From assembly GCF_000722695.1 (NCBI RefSeq), contig NZ_JPFU01000015.1, positions 62,001-126,000 of the forward strand: a stretch of 64,000 nt of DNA. The letters run 5' to 3'. How positions within the stretch are numbered: position 1 is the first letter of the stretch; each line of letters starts with the position of its first letter. Origin of the DNA: Streptococcus mitis (lineage in GTDB: Bacteria; Bacillota; Bacilli; Lactobacillales; Streptococcaceae). Position numbers and translations under genes: made by a program. Shown piece after piece: positions 1 through 9,872 of this stretch. The notes under the pieces were generated by a model. That model was not told the DNA's origin and searched no databases. It was given only the letters and a program-made list of their open reading frames with translations.

Positions 1-207
1 TTGCGCACGTTTGAAACGGCTGAGGATATCGGTTGCAGTATAGCCTTCTGGATGTCCTACGTGCAGACCAGCTCCAGACGGGTAAGGGAACATATCGAGA
101 GCATAAAACTTAGGTTTTGATGCATCTGTTCCTGTCTTAAATGTATGATGTTCTGCCCAGTAGCCCTGCCACTTAGGCTCAATTTCTTTATGATTGTAAA
201 AACTCAT
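1..207 (-). CDS. leuS: Leucyl-tRNA synthetase, N-terminal part (cut by window edge)
   Basis: Only the first 69 codons are present. They read [17 protein letters not shown], then a segment ending in [19 protein letters not shown]. The [17 protein letters not shown] block is the class I synthetase HIGH-type signature in the leucine enzyme. The protein charges tRNA-Leu in the cytoplasm. The ATG at 205-207 is preceded on the minus strand by GGAGAGAG. The gene is divergent from the ABC importer to the right. Confidence 0.93.
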   Translation of the reverse strand, partial: MSFYNHKEIEPKWQGYWAEHHTFKTGTDASKPKFYALDMFPYPSGAGLHVGHPEGYTATDILSRFKRAQ

Positions 208-526
208 GGTCTCTCTCCAATTTTGTGATGTTACTATTATACCATTTTTGAGGGAATTTGAAAGACGAGAAATGTTCTTTTAGATTTGGATGACAAGAAA
301 GTTCGAATAGCAAATCCAACTTATTTAGCAGTATAAAAAATTAGCTCTCACTTAAAATTAACTTATATCAATTATTTGTCTCTGCCATCTTTTTCCCCTA
401 GCGTCTTTGACTCATATTCCCCGTTTTAGATTTCTTTAAGGTTTTTATTATATCCTATAGAACTCTGCAAATTATAAATGTTAATCAAATCGCAGAGTGA
501 AAATGTTCGTAAAAAAGGAGATTCTT
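208..526. promoter_or_regulatory. Divergent intergenic region between leuS and the ABC importer
   Basis: On the minus strand an extended -10 (TGG then TATAAT, 236-241) lies about 30 bp before leuS. Its -35 is poor, so it may depend on the TGN element. Toward the importer, CTCTGC at 463-468 and GCAGAG at 492-497 form an inverted repeat just upstream of the RBS, with a 23-nt loop. I see no clear sigma-A promoter or operator for the importer and no small gene. Confidence 0.5.
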
Positions 527-1567
527 ATGAAAAAACTACTATTCTTTCTCTCTTGTGGATGGATATTTCTTACGTTATCTGGATGTTCTTCAACAACAGA
601 TTCGGAAACTAACACTGAGACAGATTCGGATAATGCTTTGGTTATCTACTCGCCTAACCCTGAAGACCTTATCGAAGAGACAATCCCTGCCTTCGAAGAA
701 AAATATGGTATTAAGGTTGATTTAGTACAAGCCAGCACGGGTGAATTGTTCAAAAAAGCTGAGGCCGAAAAAGAATCCCCAGTAGCCGATGTCATTTTCG
801 GAGGCTCCTACGCCCTCTTCTCTTCTAACGAAAAACTTTTTGAACCTTATATTTCTCAAGAGAACGACCAGATAATCCCTGAATATCAAAATAAAACAGG
901 ATTCTACACACCTTATACACTGGATGTCAGTGTTATCATTGCCAATTCAGCTCTTACAAAAGATATTAAAATTGAAGGCTACAATGATCTACTCAATCCT
1001 AAATTAAAAGGAAAAATTGCTACTGCTGATCCAAGTAATGCTTCTAGTGCCTTTGCACAACTAACAAACATGCTTGTAGACCAAGGTGGATACGAAAATG
1101 AACAAGCTTGGACCTATGTGAAAAATCTATTTACCCTAGTAGATGGAAAAATTGCATCTAGCTCTTCAAATGTTTACAAAGCTGTCGCCGATGGAGAAAT
1201 GGCTGTAGGACTCACCTATGAAGATCCTGCCTTAAAACTCTTAAACGACGGAGTTGATGTAAAAGTTATTTATCCAAAAGAAGGTACCGTCTTTTTACCT
1301 GGTAACGCGGCTATCGTCAAAAATGCCAAACACATGGAAAACGCTAAGAAATTTATCGATTTCATCCTTTCTCAAGAAATCCAAGATAAGCTAGGAACTG
1401 AAACTACAATCAGACCTATTCGTAAAAATGCTAAAACCAATAAAAATATGAAGGCTATGACAGAAATCAAGATTGCCACCGAAGATTCAGATTATGTCAT
1501 TAAAAATAAATCCACTATTCTTAAAAAGTACAATGACATTTTTACAGATATTCAATCTAAACAGTAA
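527..1567 (+). CDS. ABC transporter substrate-binding lipoprotein, ferric-iron (FbpA) type
   Basis: Extracellular lipid-anchored binding protein of an importer. The signal peptide ends in a lipobox LSGC, with the lipidated Cys at residue 20. The mature part starts with a low-complexity Ser/Thr/Asp linker, followed by ALVIYSPNPEDL, typical of the FbpA/AfuA and related extracellular binding proteins. An upstream GTG at 497 in frame is possible, but AAGGAG sits just before the ATG at 527, which also gives a proper signal peptide. It is followed after 12 bp by the ATPase gene and then a fused permease, so the three form one importer. Iron is the family's usual ligand. Phosphonates or other anions are possible and the sequence alone does not decide. 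Confidence 0.85.
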   Translation: MKKLLFFLSCGWIFLTLSGCSSTTDSETNTETDSDNALVIYSPNPEDLIEETIPAFEEKYGIKVDLVQASTGELFKKAEAEKESPVADVIFGGSYALFSSNEKLFEPYISQENDQIIPEYQNKTGFYTPYTLDVSVIIANSALTKDIKIEGYNDLLNPKLKGKIATADPSNASSAFAQLTNMLVDQGGYENEQAWTYVKNLFTLVDGKIASSSSNVYKAVADGEMAVGLTYEDPALKLLNDGVDVKVIYPKEGTVFLPGNAAIVKNAKHMENAKKFIDFILSQEIQDKLGTETTIRPIRKNAKTNKNMKAMTEIKIATEDSDYVIKNKSTILKKYNDIFTDIQSKQ

Positions 1568-1579
1568 AAGAGGTTCACT

Positions 1580-2671
1580 ATGAGTGAGATCAAAATTATT
1601 AACGCCAAAAAAATCTACCACGATGTCCCTGTTATTGATAATTTAAATATTACAGTTCCCAAAGGAAGTCTCTTTACCATCCTTGGTCCTTCAGGGTGTG
1701 GAAAAACGACTCTTCTTCGCATGATTGCAGGTTTCAACAGTATCGAAGGCGGAGAATTTTACTTCGATGATACAAAAATCAATAATATGGAACCCAGCAA
1801 ACGCAATATCGGCATGGTTTTCCAAAACTACGCTATTTTCCCACATTTGACTGTCCGAGACAATGTTGCTTTTGGTCTTAAGCAAAAGAAGGTTCCAAAA
1901 GAAGAATTGATTCAACAGACCAACAAGTATCTTGAACTTATGCAAATTGCTCAATACGCGGATCGAAAACCTGATAAACTCAGTGGTGGACAACAACAAC
2001 GTGTCGCCTTGGCACGTGCCTTAGCGGTTAATCCAAGTGTTCTCCTCATGGACGAGCCACTTAGTAATCTGGATGCCAAACTTCGCTTGGATATGCGTCA
2101 AGCCATTCGAGAAATCCAACACGAAGTGGGAATTACAACTGTTTATGTGACCCACGACCAAGAAGAAGCCATGGCGATTTCAGACCAAATTGCTGTTATG
2201 AAAGATGGGGTGATCCAACAAATCGGCCGACCAAAAGAACTCTATCATAAACCAGCTAATGAGTTTGTAGCAACCTTTATCGGACGAACAAATATTATCC
2301 CTGCCAATCTTGAAAAACGGAGCGACGGCGCTTATATCGTCTTTTCAGATGGCTATGCTCTTCGAATACCAGCCCTTGATCAGGCTGAGGCACAAGCTAT
2401 TCATGTAAGCATTCGTCCTGAAGAGTTTATCAAAGATGAATCTGGAGATATTGAAGGAACTATTAGCGATAGCGTCTATCTTGGACTGAATACTGAATAC
2501 TTCATCGAGACAGGCTTTGCCTCAAAAATTCAGGTTAGCGAAGAATCAACTTTTGAAGAAGATCTACAAAAAGGCGATCGTATTCGTCTACGAATCAATA
2601 CTCAAAAATTAAATGTCTTTTCTGCGGATGGTTCCCAAAACCTGATAAAAGGAGTCAACCATGGAACGTAA
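1580..2671 (+). CDS. ABC transporter ATPase, FbpC/PotA-like
   Basis: Energises the neighbouring double permease from the cytoplasmic face. Walker A GPSGCGKT is at residues 36-43, the ABC signature LSGGQ at 134-138 and Walker B LLMDEP at about 155-160, followed by the D-loop SNLD. The last 120 residues form a TOBE-like regulatory domain, as in ferric, polyamine and sulfate ATPases. At 363 aa it is normal for this subfamily. The end overlaps the permease start by 11 bp, indicating translational coupling. Confidence 0.9.
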   Translation: MSEIKIINAKKIYHDVPVIDNLNITVPKGSLFTILGPSGCGKTTLLRMIAGFNSIEGGEFYFDDTKINNMEPSKRNIGMVFQNYAIFPHLTVRDNVAFGLKQKKVPKEELIQQTNKYLELMQIAQYADRKPDKLSGGQQQRVALARALAVNPSVLLMDEPLSNLDAKLRLDMRQAIREIQHEVGITTVYVTHDQEEAMAISDQIAVMKDGVIQQIGRPKELYHKPANEFVATFIGRTNIIPANLEKRSDGAYIVFSDGYALRIPALDQAEAQAIHVSIRPEEFIKDESGDIEGTISDSVYLGLNTEYFIETGFASKIQVSEESTFEEDLQKGDRIRLRINTQKLNVFSADGSQNLIKGVNHGT

Positions 2672-4319
2672 AAAGCTAAATATTTGGACAGCCTCCTCTT
2701 TCTTCATCTTTCTTACCTATCTTGTCTTTCTCGTTTATCCTATCGTTACCGTGCTCAAGCAAGCACTCATACATGAAGGACAATTCTCACTAGCTAATTT
2801 TGTCACTTTTTTTAGTAAAGCCTACTATTCTGAGACACTCGTCAATAGTTTCAAGGTTTCCATTACCGCTACTGTCACTTCCTTAGTCGTAGGAACCTTA
2901 TTAGCTTATCTCTTCTCTATGTATGACTTCAAGGGAAAGAAATTTCTACAAATATTAATTATCATTGCTTCCATGTCAGCTCCTTTCGTGGGAGCCTACT
3001 CCTGGATTCTCTTGCTAGGACGAAATGGGGTCATCACAAAATTCCTGACAAATACCTTTCATCTTCCAGCTATCGATATTTATGGATTCAAAGGAATTGT
3101 ACTTGTCTTTACACTGCAACTATTCCCACTGGTATTTCTATACGTTGCTGGGACAATGAAAAGTATTGACAATTCTCTACTTGAAGCCGCTGAAAGCATG
3201 GGTTCCTTCGGATTTAAGCGTATCGTAACGGTTATTTTACCTCTCCTAGTTCCAACCTTACTGGCTGCTGCCCTGCTTGTATTTATGAGGGCATTCTCAG
3301 ACTTTGGAACGCCTATGTTGATTGGTGAAGGATATCGGACTTTCCCTGTCCTGATTTATACCCAATTTATTAGCGAGGTTGGAGGAAATTCTGCCTTTGC
3401 ATCTGCTTTAGCAGTTATGGCGATTATCATTGCCTTGGCGATTTTCCTTATCCAAAAATACATTTCAAACCGCTACAGTTTCAGCATGAATTCGCTCCAT
3501 CCAATTGAGCCTAAAAAAACTACAAAAGGAAAAATGGCTGCCATTTATGCAACAGTCTACGGAATTATCTTGTTCTCTGTTCTACCTCAAGTCTACTTGA
3601 TTTATACTTCTTTCCTAAAAACATCAGGTATGGTATTTGTCAAAGGTTATTCTCTAAACAGTTACAAGGTAGCTTTCAATCGTATGGGATCTGCTATTTT
3701 CAATACCATTCGTATCCCTTTGATTGCCTTAGTTCTAGTTGTCCTATTCGCAACATTTATCTCCTACCTAGCCGTTAGAAAACGGAATTTGTTTACAAAC
3801 TTAATTGACAGCCTCAGTATGGTTCCTTATATTGTACCAGGAACCGTTCTAGGGATTGCCTTCATTTCTTCCTTCAATACTGGTCTATTTGGAAGTGGAT
3901 TTCTTATGATTACAGGGACAGCTTTCATCTTGATTATGTCCCTATCTGTCAGAAGATTGCCTTATACTATTCGCTCATCTGTTGCTAGCTTGCAACAAAT
4001 AGCACCAAGTATTGAAGAAGCTGCCGAGAGCTTAGGAAGTAGTCGTCTCAATACCTTTGCCAAGATTACAACTCCAATGATGCTATCTGGTATTATTTCT
4101 GGAGCCATCCTATCTTGGGTCACAATGATTTCAGAACTCTCTACTTCTATCCTCCTCTACAATGTCAAAACAAGAACAATGACTGTAGCTATTTATACAG
4201 AGGTTCTCAGAGGAAATTACGGTGTTGCGGCAGCCTTGTCAACTATCCTAACTGTTCTAACAGTAGGTTCCTTGCTCTTGTTTATGAAAATCTCTAAAAA
4301 TAACAGCATTACACTTTAG
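2661..4319 (+). CDS. ABC transporter permease, two fused permease domains
   Basis: Integral membrane channel of the importer. At 552 aa it contains two consecutive BPD_transp_1 domains. Each has its own cytoplasmic EAA loop: EAAESMGSFGF in the first half and EEAAESLGSSRL in the second. A hydrophilic linker near residue 285 joins the halves. Such fused permeases are typical of FbpB/AfuB ferric importers, where one chain replaces a homodimer. The RBS AAAAGGAG lies inside the end of the ATPase gene. Confidence 0.9.
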   Translation: MERKKLNIWTASSFFIFLTYLVFLVYPIVTVLKQALIHEGQFSLANFVTFFSKAYYSETLVNSFKVSITATVTSLVVGTLLAYLFSMYDFKGKKFLQILIIIASMSAPFVGAYSWILLLGRNGVITKFLTNTFHLPAIDIYGFKGIVLVFTLQLFPLVFLYVAGTMKSIDNSLLEAAESMGSFGFKRIVTVILPLLVPTLLAAALLVFMRAFSDFGTPMLIGEGYRTFPVLIYTQFISEVGGNSAFASALAVMAIIIALAIFLIQKYISNRYSFSMNSLHPIEPKKTTKGKMAAIYATVYGIILFSVLPQVYLIYTSFLKTSGMVFVKGYSLNSYKVAFNRMGSAIFNTIRIPLIALVLVVLFATFISYLAVRKRNLFTNLIDSLSMVPYIVPGTVLGIAFISSFNTGLFGSGFLMITGTAFILIMSLSVRRLPYTIRSSVASLQQIAPSIEEAAESLGSSRLNTFAKITTPMMLSGIISGAILSWVTMISELSTSILLYNVKTRTMTVAIYTEVLRGNYGVAAALSTILTVLTVGSLLLFMKISKNNSITL

Positions 4320-4330
4320 TTTTCCCCATC

Positions 4331-4367
4331 AAAAACAGCCGAAAGGATTACCCTCGGCTGTTTTTTC
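4331..4367. terminator. Bidirectional intrinsic terminator
   Basis: AAAACAGCCGA pairs with TCGGCTGTTTT around an 11-nt loop and is flanked by A and T tracts. It lies between the converging ABC permease (plus) and phosphoglycerate mutase (minus) genes, so it can serve both. Confidence 0.9.
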
Positions 4368-4421
4368 TTATCTTGATATTCTTATCAAATCCTCAGTTCA
4401 TAGCAAACAAGTCTAGACTGA

Positions 4422-5114
4422 TTAAATAGAGACTTCCTCCATCTTCTCCCGTCCTAGTTGTCGGTAACTACGGTCACCGACAACTTCAACGCTAAACTGC
4501 CCGTCCTCATATTCAAGAATCGTCACGCTACCATTATCGAGACCATGCGGATGCATGCCATTAATCAGATAAACAATGGTTCCAATGGTCATTCCATGGC
4601 TGACAACGAGAGCGTTGCCCCCACCTTGTTCTTCCATTTCTTTGGCAATCGCTTCAAAACCTTCCTTAATTCGGTCACTGAGTTTTTCCCAGCCTTCAGC
4701 CCAACCAGCTGTATCGACCTCTACCAATCCCTCAGCCAGCTCAGCATAAGATAATTGGTGAACATGATCCACATTAAAGATACGAGGAATAATGCCCATG
4801 AAAAGATCACCATCATAAGCTCCGTCAAAGCTACCAAAACACCATTCTCTGATACGCTTGTCCATACGATAAGGGATTTTCCCCTGCAAACCAAGTTCAG
4901 CAAGGATGATTCCCATAGTCTGAATGGTGCGACCAGAATCACTCGAATAAGCGCGCTCAAACTGCAGACCAGATTCTCGCAAACCGATTCCTAATTCTTG
5001 AATCCCTCTCTCACCTTCAGCTGTTAAGGGAGTATCGCTCCAACCTTGCGCGCGACCAATCGTGTTAAACATAGTCTTTCCATGACGTACCAAATACAAT
5101 CGTACTTTTACCAT
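4422..5114 (-). CDS. Histidine phosphatase / phosphoglycerate mutase family protein
   Basis: Cytoplasmic enzyme of the histidine phosphatase superfamily. The phospho-acceptor motif LVRHGKT is at residues 8-14 (His11) and a second catalytic His is in VVSHGMT. At 230 aa it matches cofactor-dependent mutase-like phosphatases, but it is not the glycolytic Gpm by context, so the substrate is unknown. The frame is open upstream to 5171, but the start at 5114 has GGAGG eight bases before it and begins directly at the conserved beta strand. Confidence 0.85.
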   Translation of the reverse strand: MVKVRLYLVRHGKTMFNTIGRAQGWSDTPLTAEGERGIQELGIGLRESGLQFERAYSSDSGRTIQTMGIILAELGLQGKIPYRMDKRIREWCFGSFDGAYDGDLFMGIIPRIFNVDHVHQLSYAELAEGLVEVDTAGWAEGWEKLSDRIKEGFEAIAKEMEEQGGGNALVVSHGMTIGTIVYLINGMHPHGLDNGSVTILEYEDGQFSVEVVGDRSYRQLGREKMEEVSI

Positions 5115-5212
5115 TTTCCGTCCTCCGTTTGCTTCTATTATATCATGGATGATAAAACAAAAGCCACCCATACAGGCGACTTTTGCAGGAGATTATTATG
5201 AAAAAGTTTAGG

Positions 5213-5339
5213 AGTTCTATTAAATAAAGATATTAGATGAAAATCAAATTCAAACTAAATCAGAGTTATCTGTTTCAAATAATATTAGGAGGTCTTTATT
5301 TAATGATTATAGTATACACATCCAACCTTAAATAGAACT
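5213..5339. repeat. Small inverted-repeat element (MITE-like)
   Basis: The ends AGTTCTATTAAA (5213-5224) and TTAAATAGAACT (5328-5339) are complementary at 11 of 12 positions. A second perfect pair sits inside: ATTAAATAAAGA (5219-5230) with TCTTTATTTAAT (5293-5304). The 127-bp segment has no convincing gene. The structure suggests a non-autonomous mobile repeat or a large stable hairpin. The family is not identified. Confidence 0.45.
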
Positions 5340-5358
5340 TAAAATTTCTCTTATTTTC

Positions 5359-6696
5359 TTAATTTTTAAAGCTATGAATTGGTGCTGGAATTTGTCCTCC
5401 ACGAGAGATGAAATCAACAGACGAAGCCCCATTGACCTTCATAACCGGCGCAGTACCTAATAGGCCACCAAACTCAATCATATCGCCCTCTTTTCCTTTT
5501 GGAATGATACGGACAGCCGTTGTTTTCATGTTAATGACACCAATTGCAGCTTCATCTGCAATCATAGCCGCAATGGTTTCAGCAGGAGTATCTTCTGGGA
5601 TGGCAATCATATCCAAACCAACAGAACAGATAGCCGTCATGGCTTCTAGTTTTTCCAAATTAAGGGAGCCATTTTGAACAGCAGCAATCATCCCCTCGTC
5701 CTCAGAAACGGGGATAAAAGCACCAGACAAACCACCGACTTGGTTGCAGGCCATCACTCCACCCTTCTTAACTTGATCGTTTAAGAGAGCCAAGGCAGCC
5801 GTCGTTCCATGCGTTCCAACTGTTTCCAGCCCCATTTCCTCAAGTACACGTGCAACAGAATCTCCAACCGCAGGAGTTGGCGCCAAACTCAAGTCAACAA
5901 TCCCAAATTCCACACCCAGTCTCTCGCTAGCCATTTGACCAACCAATTGACCGATACGAGTGATTTTAAAGGCAGTCTTCTTGACTGTTTCGGCTACTAC
6001 ATCAAAGCTCTCACCACGAACTTTTTCCAAGGCACGCTTGACAACACCAGGACCAGAAACTCCGACATTGATGATAACATCTGCCTCCCCAACACCATGG
6101 AAGGCACCCGCCATAAATGGATTGTCCTCAACAGCATTAGCGAATACAACCAACTTGGCCGCTCCCATATCTGATAGATTAGCCGTTTCCTTGATAACTC
6201 GTCCCATATCTGCGACAGCCGTCATATTGATACCAGACTTGGTTGAGCCGATATTGACTGACGAGCAGACCTTGTCCGTTTCAGCCAAAGCACGAGGAAT
6301 AGAATTGATAAGAATCTCATCTCCCTTTTGATACCCTTTTTGTACCAAGGCAGAGAAACCACCAATAAAGTCCACACCAATCTCTTTCGCAGCCTTATCA
6401 AGAGCTTTTGCCAGAACCACATAGTCCGTCGCATCTGTCGCAGCCCCAATCAAAGAGATAGGAGTCACCGATACACGCTTATTAACGATTGGAATCCCCA
6501 ACTCAGCCGCAATTTCATCGCCAACAGCCACTAAATTAGCTGCCTTGGTCGTAATCTTTTGATAAATTTTCTTCGCAGCACGATTGATATCTGGATCGAT
6601 ACAGTCCAAAAGGGAAATACCCATAGTAATGGTTCTAATATCGAAGTTTTGCTCCTCAATCATGGCGATGGTTTCAGTAACTTGTCTAATATCCAT
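5359..6696 (-). CDS. UPF0210 (DUF711) family protein
   Basis: A 445-aa soluble protein. It begins [21 protein letters not shown] and has long Gly/Ala-rich segments such as the [17 protein letters not shown] region, characteristic of the UPF0210 family, a fold related to glycyl-radical PFL-like enzymes. Biochemical function is unknown. It follows the ACT-domain gene by 9 bp, and this two-gene pair is conserved across Firmicutes, suggesting amino-acid or metabolite-responsive control of the enzyme. Confidence 0.85.
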   Translation of the reverse strand: MDIRQVTETIAMIEEQNFDIRTITMGISLLDCIDPDINRAAKKIYQKITTKAANLVAVGDEIAAELGIPIVNKRVSVTPISLIGAATDATDYVVLAKALDKAAKEIGVDFIGGFSALVQKGYQKGDEILINSIPRALAETDKVCSSVNIGSTKSGINMTAVADMGRVIKETANLSDMGAAKLVVFANAVEDNPFMAGAFHGVGEADVIINVGVSGPGVVKRALEKVRGESFDVVAETVKKTAFKITRIGQLVGQMASERLGVEFGIVDLSLAPTPAVGDSVARVLEEMGLETVGTHGTTAALALLNDQVKKGGVMACNQVGGLSGAFIPVSEDEGMIAAVQNGSLNLEKLEAMTAICSVGLDMIAIPEDTPAETIAAMIADEAAIGVINMKTTAVRIIPKGKEGDMIEFGGLLGTAPVMKVNGASSVDFISRGGQIPAPIHSFKN

Positions 6697-6705
6697 GATA
6701 ACCTC

Positions 6706-6972
6706 CTAGATATTATACATAGCTTCGAAAATCGCTGCACTCTGAATATTGATTTTCACATTCAAAGTTTGCCCAAAAGTTTCAAATTCATTACGAAGAT
6801 AAGTAAAATCCTGCTTTTTATCACTAGATACAACAGCCATCATCGTGAAATATTCATCCAAGACAGTTTGAGAGATATCATCAATATTCAAACCCAATTC
6901 TGCAATTTTACCAGAAACTCCCGCAACAATTCCAGATTTATCTTTACCAACAACAGTTATAATCGCTTTCAT
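6706..6972 (-). CDS. ACT-domain protein, UPF0237 (GcvR-like)
   Basis: An 88-aa single ACT domain beginning MKAIITVVGKDKSGIVAGV, the classic ACT beta-alpha opening with the ligand-binding Gly/Asp turn. It probably senses an amino acid or related ligand and partners with the UPF0210 protein encoded next. The reading frame is open to 7065, but the upstream part overlaps the promoter region and is not ACT-like. The start at 6972 gives the family's standard length. Confidence 0.85.
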   Translation of the reverse strand: MKAIITVVGKDKSGIVAGVSGKIAELGLNIDDISQTVLDEYFTMMAVVSSDKKQDFTYLRNEFETFGQTLNVKINIQSAAIFEAMYNI

Positions 6973-7034
6973 AAGCAAACTCCAATTCTTTTTAAAATAG
7001 GAAACCTGAACATTAAACAGATTTCGTCTTAAAT

Positions 7035-7063
7035 AGTATAGCATAATTCTAACTAAAATACTC
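7035..7063 (-). promoter_or_regulatory. Likely promoter of the ACT/UPF0210 operon
   Basis: Minus strand: an extended -10, TGC followed by TATACT (7040-7035). A weak -35 candidate TTGAGT sits 19 bp upstream. The site lies just past the ribosomal-operon terminator and about 60 bp before the ACT gene, where a new promoter would be needed. Confidence 0.45.
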
Positions 7064-7120
7064 AAAAACGCCTGCTTACGAAGTTGTTCTTAAGCAAAAA
7101 ACAATTTCGTAAACAAGCGT
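7064..7120 (-). terminator. Terminator of the S10-spc-alpha operon
   Basis: On the minus strand, downstream of rplQ, 7120-7100 pairs with 7088-7068. This gives a 21-bp stem interrupted only by three G-U pairs, with an 11-nt loop, followed by TTTTT. It is by far the strongest intrinsic terminator at the end of the ribosomal block. Confidence 0.85.
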
Positions 7121-7133
7121 CTACTATCCCAAC

Positions 7134-7215
7134 TTATGATGAGTGTTCCCGCTAGGACCGAAATCCTAGCGGTAGACCAGAGCTAGACTAAGAGCACAAG
7201 ACTCCATCATCATAA
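7134..7215 (-). other. Structured 3' region between rplQ and its terminator
   Basis: Minus-strand RNA can fold CCGCTAGGA with TCCTAGCGG (7149-7157 and 7164-7172, six-base loop). An outer pair TTATGATGA/TCATCATAA (7134-7142 and 7207-7215) encloses it. Because GAGTGTT and AACACTC also occur next to these arms, an alternative pairing is possible. Function is unknown: 3' UTR stability element, processed small RNA, or repeat remnant. Confidence 0.45.
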
Positions 7216-7236
7216 CACTCAACAAAATTGATGATT

Positions 7237-7623
7237 TTATACTAATTCGATGATCGCCATTGGCGCTGCATCACCACGACGTGGTTCAGTTTTAAGGATA
7301 CGAGTGTATCCACCATTACGTTCAGCATAACGAGGTGCGATTTCTGAGAACAATTTTTGAAGTGCTGTAGTAGAAGTGTACTTATCAGTTGCTTCATCAT
7401 AGTTTTCAGATGCGATTTCATTACGTACGAAAGCAGCTGCTTGACGACGTGCATGCAAATCACCACGTTTACCTAGAGTAATCATTTTTTCAACAGTTTT
7501 ACGGATTTCTTTAGCACGAGCTTCAGTTGTCACGATTGATTCGTTGATCAAAAGGTCAGTTGTCAAATCGCGAAGCATTGCTTTACGTTGTGAGCTAGTG
7601 CGTCCTAGTTTACGGTAAGCCAT
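7237..7623 (-). CDS. rplQ: 50S ribosomal protein L17
   Basis: A 128-aa large-subunit protein that binds near the polypeptide exit region. It begins [20 protein letters not shown], the invariant L17 N terminus, and ends in the usual [14 protein letters not shown]. It is the last gene of the alpha operon, 11 bp after rpoA, and is followed by the operon terminator. Confidence 0.97.
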   Translation of the reverse strand: MAYRKLGRTSSQRKAMLRDLTTDLLINESIVTTEARAKEIRKTVEKMITLGKRGDLHARRQAAAFVRNEIASENYDEATDKYTSTTALQKLFSEIAPRYAERNGGYTRILKTEPRRGDAAPMAIIELV

Positions 7624-7634
7624 TTATTCCTCCT

Positions 7635-8570
7635 TTATTTATCTTTTAATCCAAGACCCAAATCAATAAGTTTGAATTTCACTTCTTCCAAACTCTTGCG
7701 TCCAAGATTTCGTACTTTCATCATCTCTGCTTCAGATTTTTCTGTCAAGTCATGCACAGTATTGATACCGGCACGTTTCAAACAGTTGTATGAACGCACA
7801 GACAAGTCCAGTTCCTCAATCGTACGATCCAAAATACGGTCGTCAGATTCAGTATCAGCTTCTTTCATCACTTCAGTTGACTTAGCAATCTCAGTAAGAT
7901 TTGTAAACAAATCAAGATGTTCTGTCAAAATACGTGCTGAAAGCCCTAAAGCATCTTCTGGAATAATTGTTCCATTTGTCAAGATTTCAAGGGTTAGTTT
8001 GTCGAATCCATCATTGCTACCTACACGAGCAGGTTCCACTTGATAGTTGACTTTTGTAACTGGTGTATAAATAGAATCTACAGCAAGTGTTCCAACTGGT
8101 GCATTATCCTTTTTATTTTCATCTGCAGGTACATATCCACGACCACTGTTAACAGTCATAGTCGCTTTTAGAGAAGAACCTTCACCGATTGTAAAGAGAT
8201 AATGATCTGGATTTACAATTTCAATATCGCTATCTGTCAAAATGTCACCAGCTGTTACTTCAGCAGGACCTTCAACATCTAGTTCGATGATTTTTTCGTC
8301 TTCAACGTACGATTTCACTGCAATTCCTTTAATGTTCAGAATGATTTGCATCACGTCTTCACGAACACCTGGAACTGTGTCAAACTCATGTAACACACCA
8401 TCAATGTTGATAGATGTCACAGCTGCTCCTGGTAGAGAAGCTAGAAGTACACGACGAAGAGAGTTACCAAGAGTTGTACCGTAGCCACGTTCAAGTGGTT
8501 CGATTACAAACTTGCCATAATCTTTATTTTCATCAATTTTTGTTATATTTGGTTTTTCAAACTCGATCAT
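7635..8570 (-). CDS. rpoA: DNA-directed RNA polymerase alpha subunit
   Basis: A 311-aa core polymerase subunit. Residues 1 to about 230 are the dimerisation domain that nucleates beta/beta' assembly, with [20 protein letters not shown] near residue 22. After an acidic linker, the C-terminal domain (about 245-311) has the helix-hairpin-helix block [17 protein letters not shown] used to contact UP elements and activators. It sits between rpsK and rplQ as in all Firmicutes. Confidence 0.98.
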   Translation of the reverse strand: MIEFEKPNITKIDENKDYGKFVIEPLERGYGTTLGNSLRRVLLASLPGAAVTSINIDGVLHEFDTVPGVREDVMQIILNIKGIAVKSYVEDEKIIELDVEGPAEVTAGDILTDSDIEIVNPDHYLFTIGEGSSLKATMTVNSGRGYVPADENKKDNAPVGTLAVDSIYTPVTKVNYQVEPARVGSNDGFDKLTLEILTNGTIIPEDALGLSARILTEHLDLFTNLTEIAKSTEVMKEADTESDDRILDRTIEELDLSVRSYNCLKRAGINTVHDLTEKSEAEMMKVRNLGRKSLEEVKFKLIDLGLGLKDK

Positions 8571-8612
8571 TTAGTTACTCCCTCTTAAACGAAAAGCAGT
8601 GTAATGCGATGA

Positions 8613-8996
8613 TTATACACGGCGACGTTTTGGAGGACGAGCACCATTGTGTGGCACTGGAGTCACATCACGAATTGCTGTTACTTCAAGACCAGCGGCA
8701 GCAAGCGCACGAATAGCTGACTCACGACCAGAACCTGGACCTTTTACAGTAACTTCAACTGATTTAAGACCGTGTTCTTGTGCAGATTTAGCAGCAGCTT
8801 CAGAAGCCATTTGAGCAGCGAATGGTGTAGATTTACGAGAACCTTTGAAACCAAGAGCACCAGCTGATGACCAAGCAATTGCATTACCATGCACATCAGT
8901 AATCATAACAATAGTGTTATTAAATGTAGCGTGAATATGAGCAATACCAGATTCGATATTCTTTTTCACACGACGTTTACGTGTTGGTTTAGCCAA
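8613..8996 (-). CDS. rpsK: 30S ribosomal protein S11
   Basis: A 127-aa platform protein of the small subunit, close to the mRNA exit (E site). The C-terminal [20 protein letters not shown] block is the universal S11 ending. Order rpsM-rpsK-rpoA-rplQ is the standard alpha operon. Confidence 0.97.
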
Positions 8997-9013
8997 GACT
9001 TTTACCTCCTATA

Positions 9014-9379
9014 TTATTTTTTCTTACCAGCAATCGCAACAGCTTTACCTTTACGAGTGCGAGCGTTGTTTTTAGTGTTTTGTCCACGGACAGGAAGTCC
9101 ACGACGGTGACGGATACCACGGTATGAACCGATTTCCATCAAACGTTTGATGTTCAAGTTTACTTCACGACGAAGGTCACCTTCAACTTTGATTGCATCC
9201 ACTTCACGACGGATAGCATCTTCTTGATCTGATGTAAGATCACGTACACGAACATCTTCTGAGATTCCAGCAGCAGCCAAAATTTTCTTAGATGTTGCAA
9301 GTCCGATACCATAAACATAAGTCAATGAGATTACTACGCGTTTGTCATTTGGAATGTCAACTCCAGCAATACGAGCCAT
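9014..9379 (-). CDS. rpsM: 30S ribosomal protein S13
   Basis: A 121-aa head protein contacting P-site tRNA and intersubunit bridge B1. It begins [20 protein letters not shown] and contains [14 protein letters not shown], the diagnostic S13 segment, with a basic tail ([12 protein letters not shown]). Confidence 0.97.
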
Positions 9380-9396
9380 GTTTTCTCCTTTCTATC

Positions 9397-9513
9397 TTAT
9401 CCTTGACGTTGTTTGTGTTTTGGATTTGCTGGGCAAATTACCATAACACGACCATTACGACGAATAACTTTACAGTATTCGCAAATTGGTTTGACCGATG
9501 GTCTTACTTTCAT
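9397..9513 (-). CDS. rpmJ: 50S ribosomal protein L36
   Basis: A 38-codon gene too short for a standard ORF cut-off. It reads [19 protein letters not shown] and ends [14 protein letters not shown]. Three Cys and one His (CxxC, then C and H) make the zinc ribbon, so this is the zinc-binding form. It lies between infA and rpsM as expected. AGGGAT precedes the ATG at 9513. Confidence 0.96.
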
Positions 9514-9537
9514 TTCTTATCCCTCCAAGTTTTTCGA

Positions 9538-9756
9538 TTATTTAAAGCGGTAAGTGATACGTCCACGTGTCAAGTCATATGGACTCATTTCGACAGTAAC
9601 ACGATCTCCCGCTAAAATACGAATATAGTTTTTACGAATTTTACCAGAAACTGTTGCTAAAATCTGATGTCCATTTTCAAGTTCAACCGTAAACATTGCA
9701 TTCGGCATTGTATCAACTACTTTGCCTTCAACTTCAATCACATCGTCTTTTGCCAC
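9538..9756 (-). CDS. infA: Translation initiation factor IF-1
   Basis: A 72-aa OB-fold factor that occupies the A site during initiation. The protein reads (M)[19 protein letters not shown] and ends [15 protein letters not shown]. The start is GTG at 9756, with GGAGGTG 7 bases upstream. The ATG-opened frame to 9810 adds 18 residues unrelated to IF-1. It follows adk across a gap of about 116 bp. Confidence 0.97.
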   Translation of the reverse strand: MAKDDVIEVEGKVVDTMPNAMFTVELENGHQILATVSGKIRKNYIRILAGDRVTVEMSPYDLTRGRITYRFK

Positions 9757-9872
9757 GCAAAAGCACCTCCATAAATTTCGATTCGATGCCTCTAGACACA
9801 GAGACAACAATTATAAGTCAGACTATCTCAGTATAACATTTGTAGCTGATTTTTGCAAGTGTGAAAAGCGCT

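Noticed and set aside
497..526. GTG start of the ABC lipoprotein at 497
   Set aside because: It adds ten residues before the signal peptide; the ATG at 527 has a better RBS and a standard lipoprotein leader.
4115..4297. 60-codon plus-strand ORF inside the fused permease gene
   Set aside because: Out-of-frame shadow of the permease coding sequence with no RBS.
5198..5335. Two tiny plus-strand ORFs (9 and 10 codons) with good RBS-like sequences at 5198 and 5303
   Set aside because: Too short to support and both lie in the arms of the inverted-repeat element, where purine-rich runs arise by chance.
7081..7120. CiaR-type TTTAAG repeats or a csRNA near the rplQ terminator
   Set aside because: Only one partial half-site is present and the stem is fully explained as the operon terminator.
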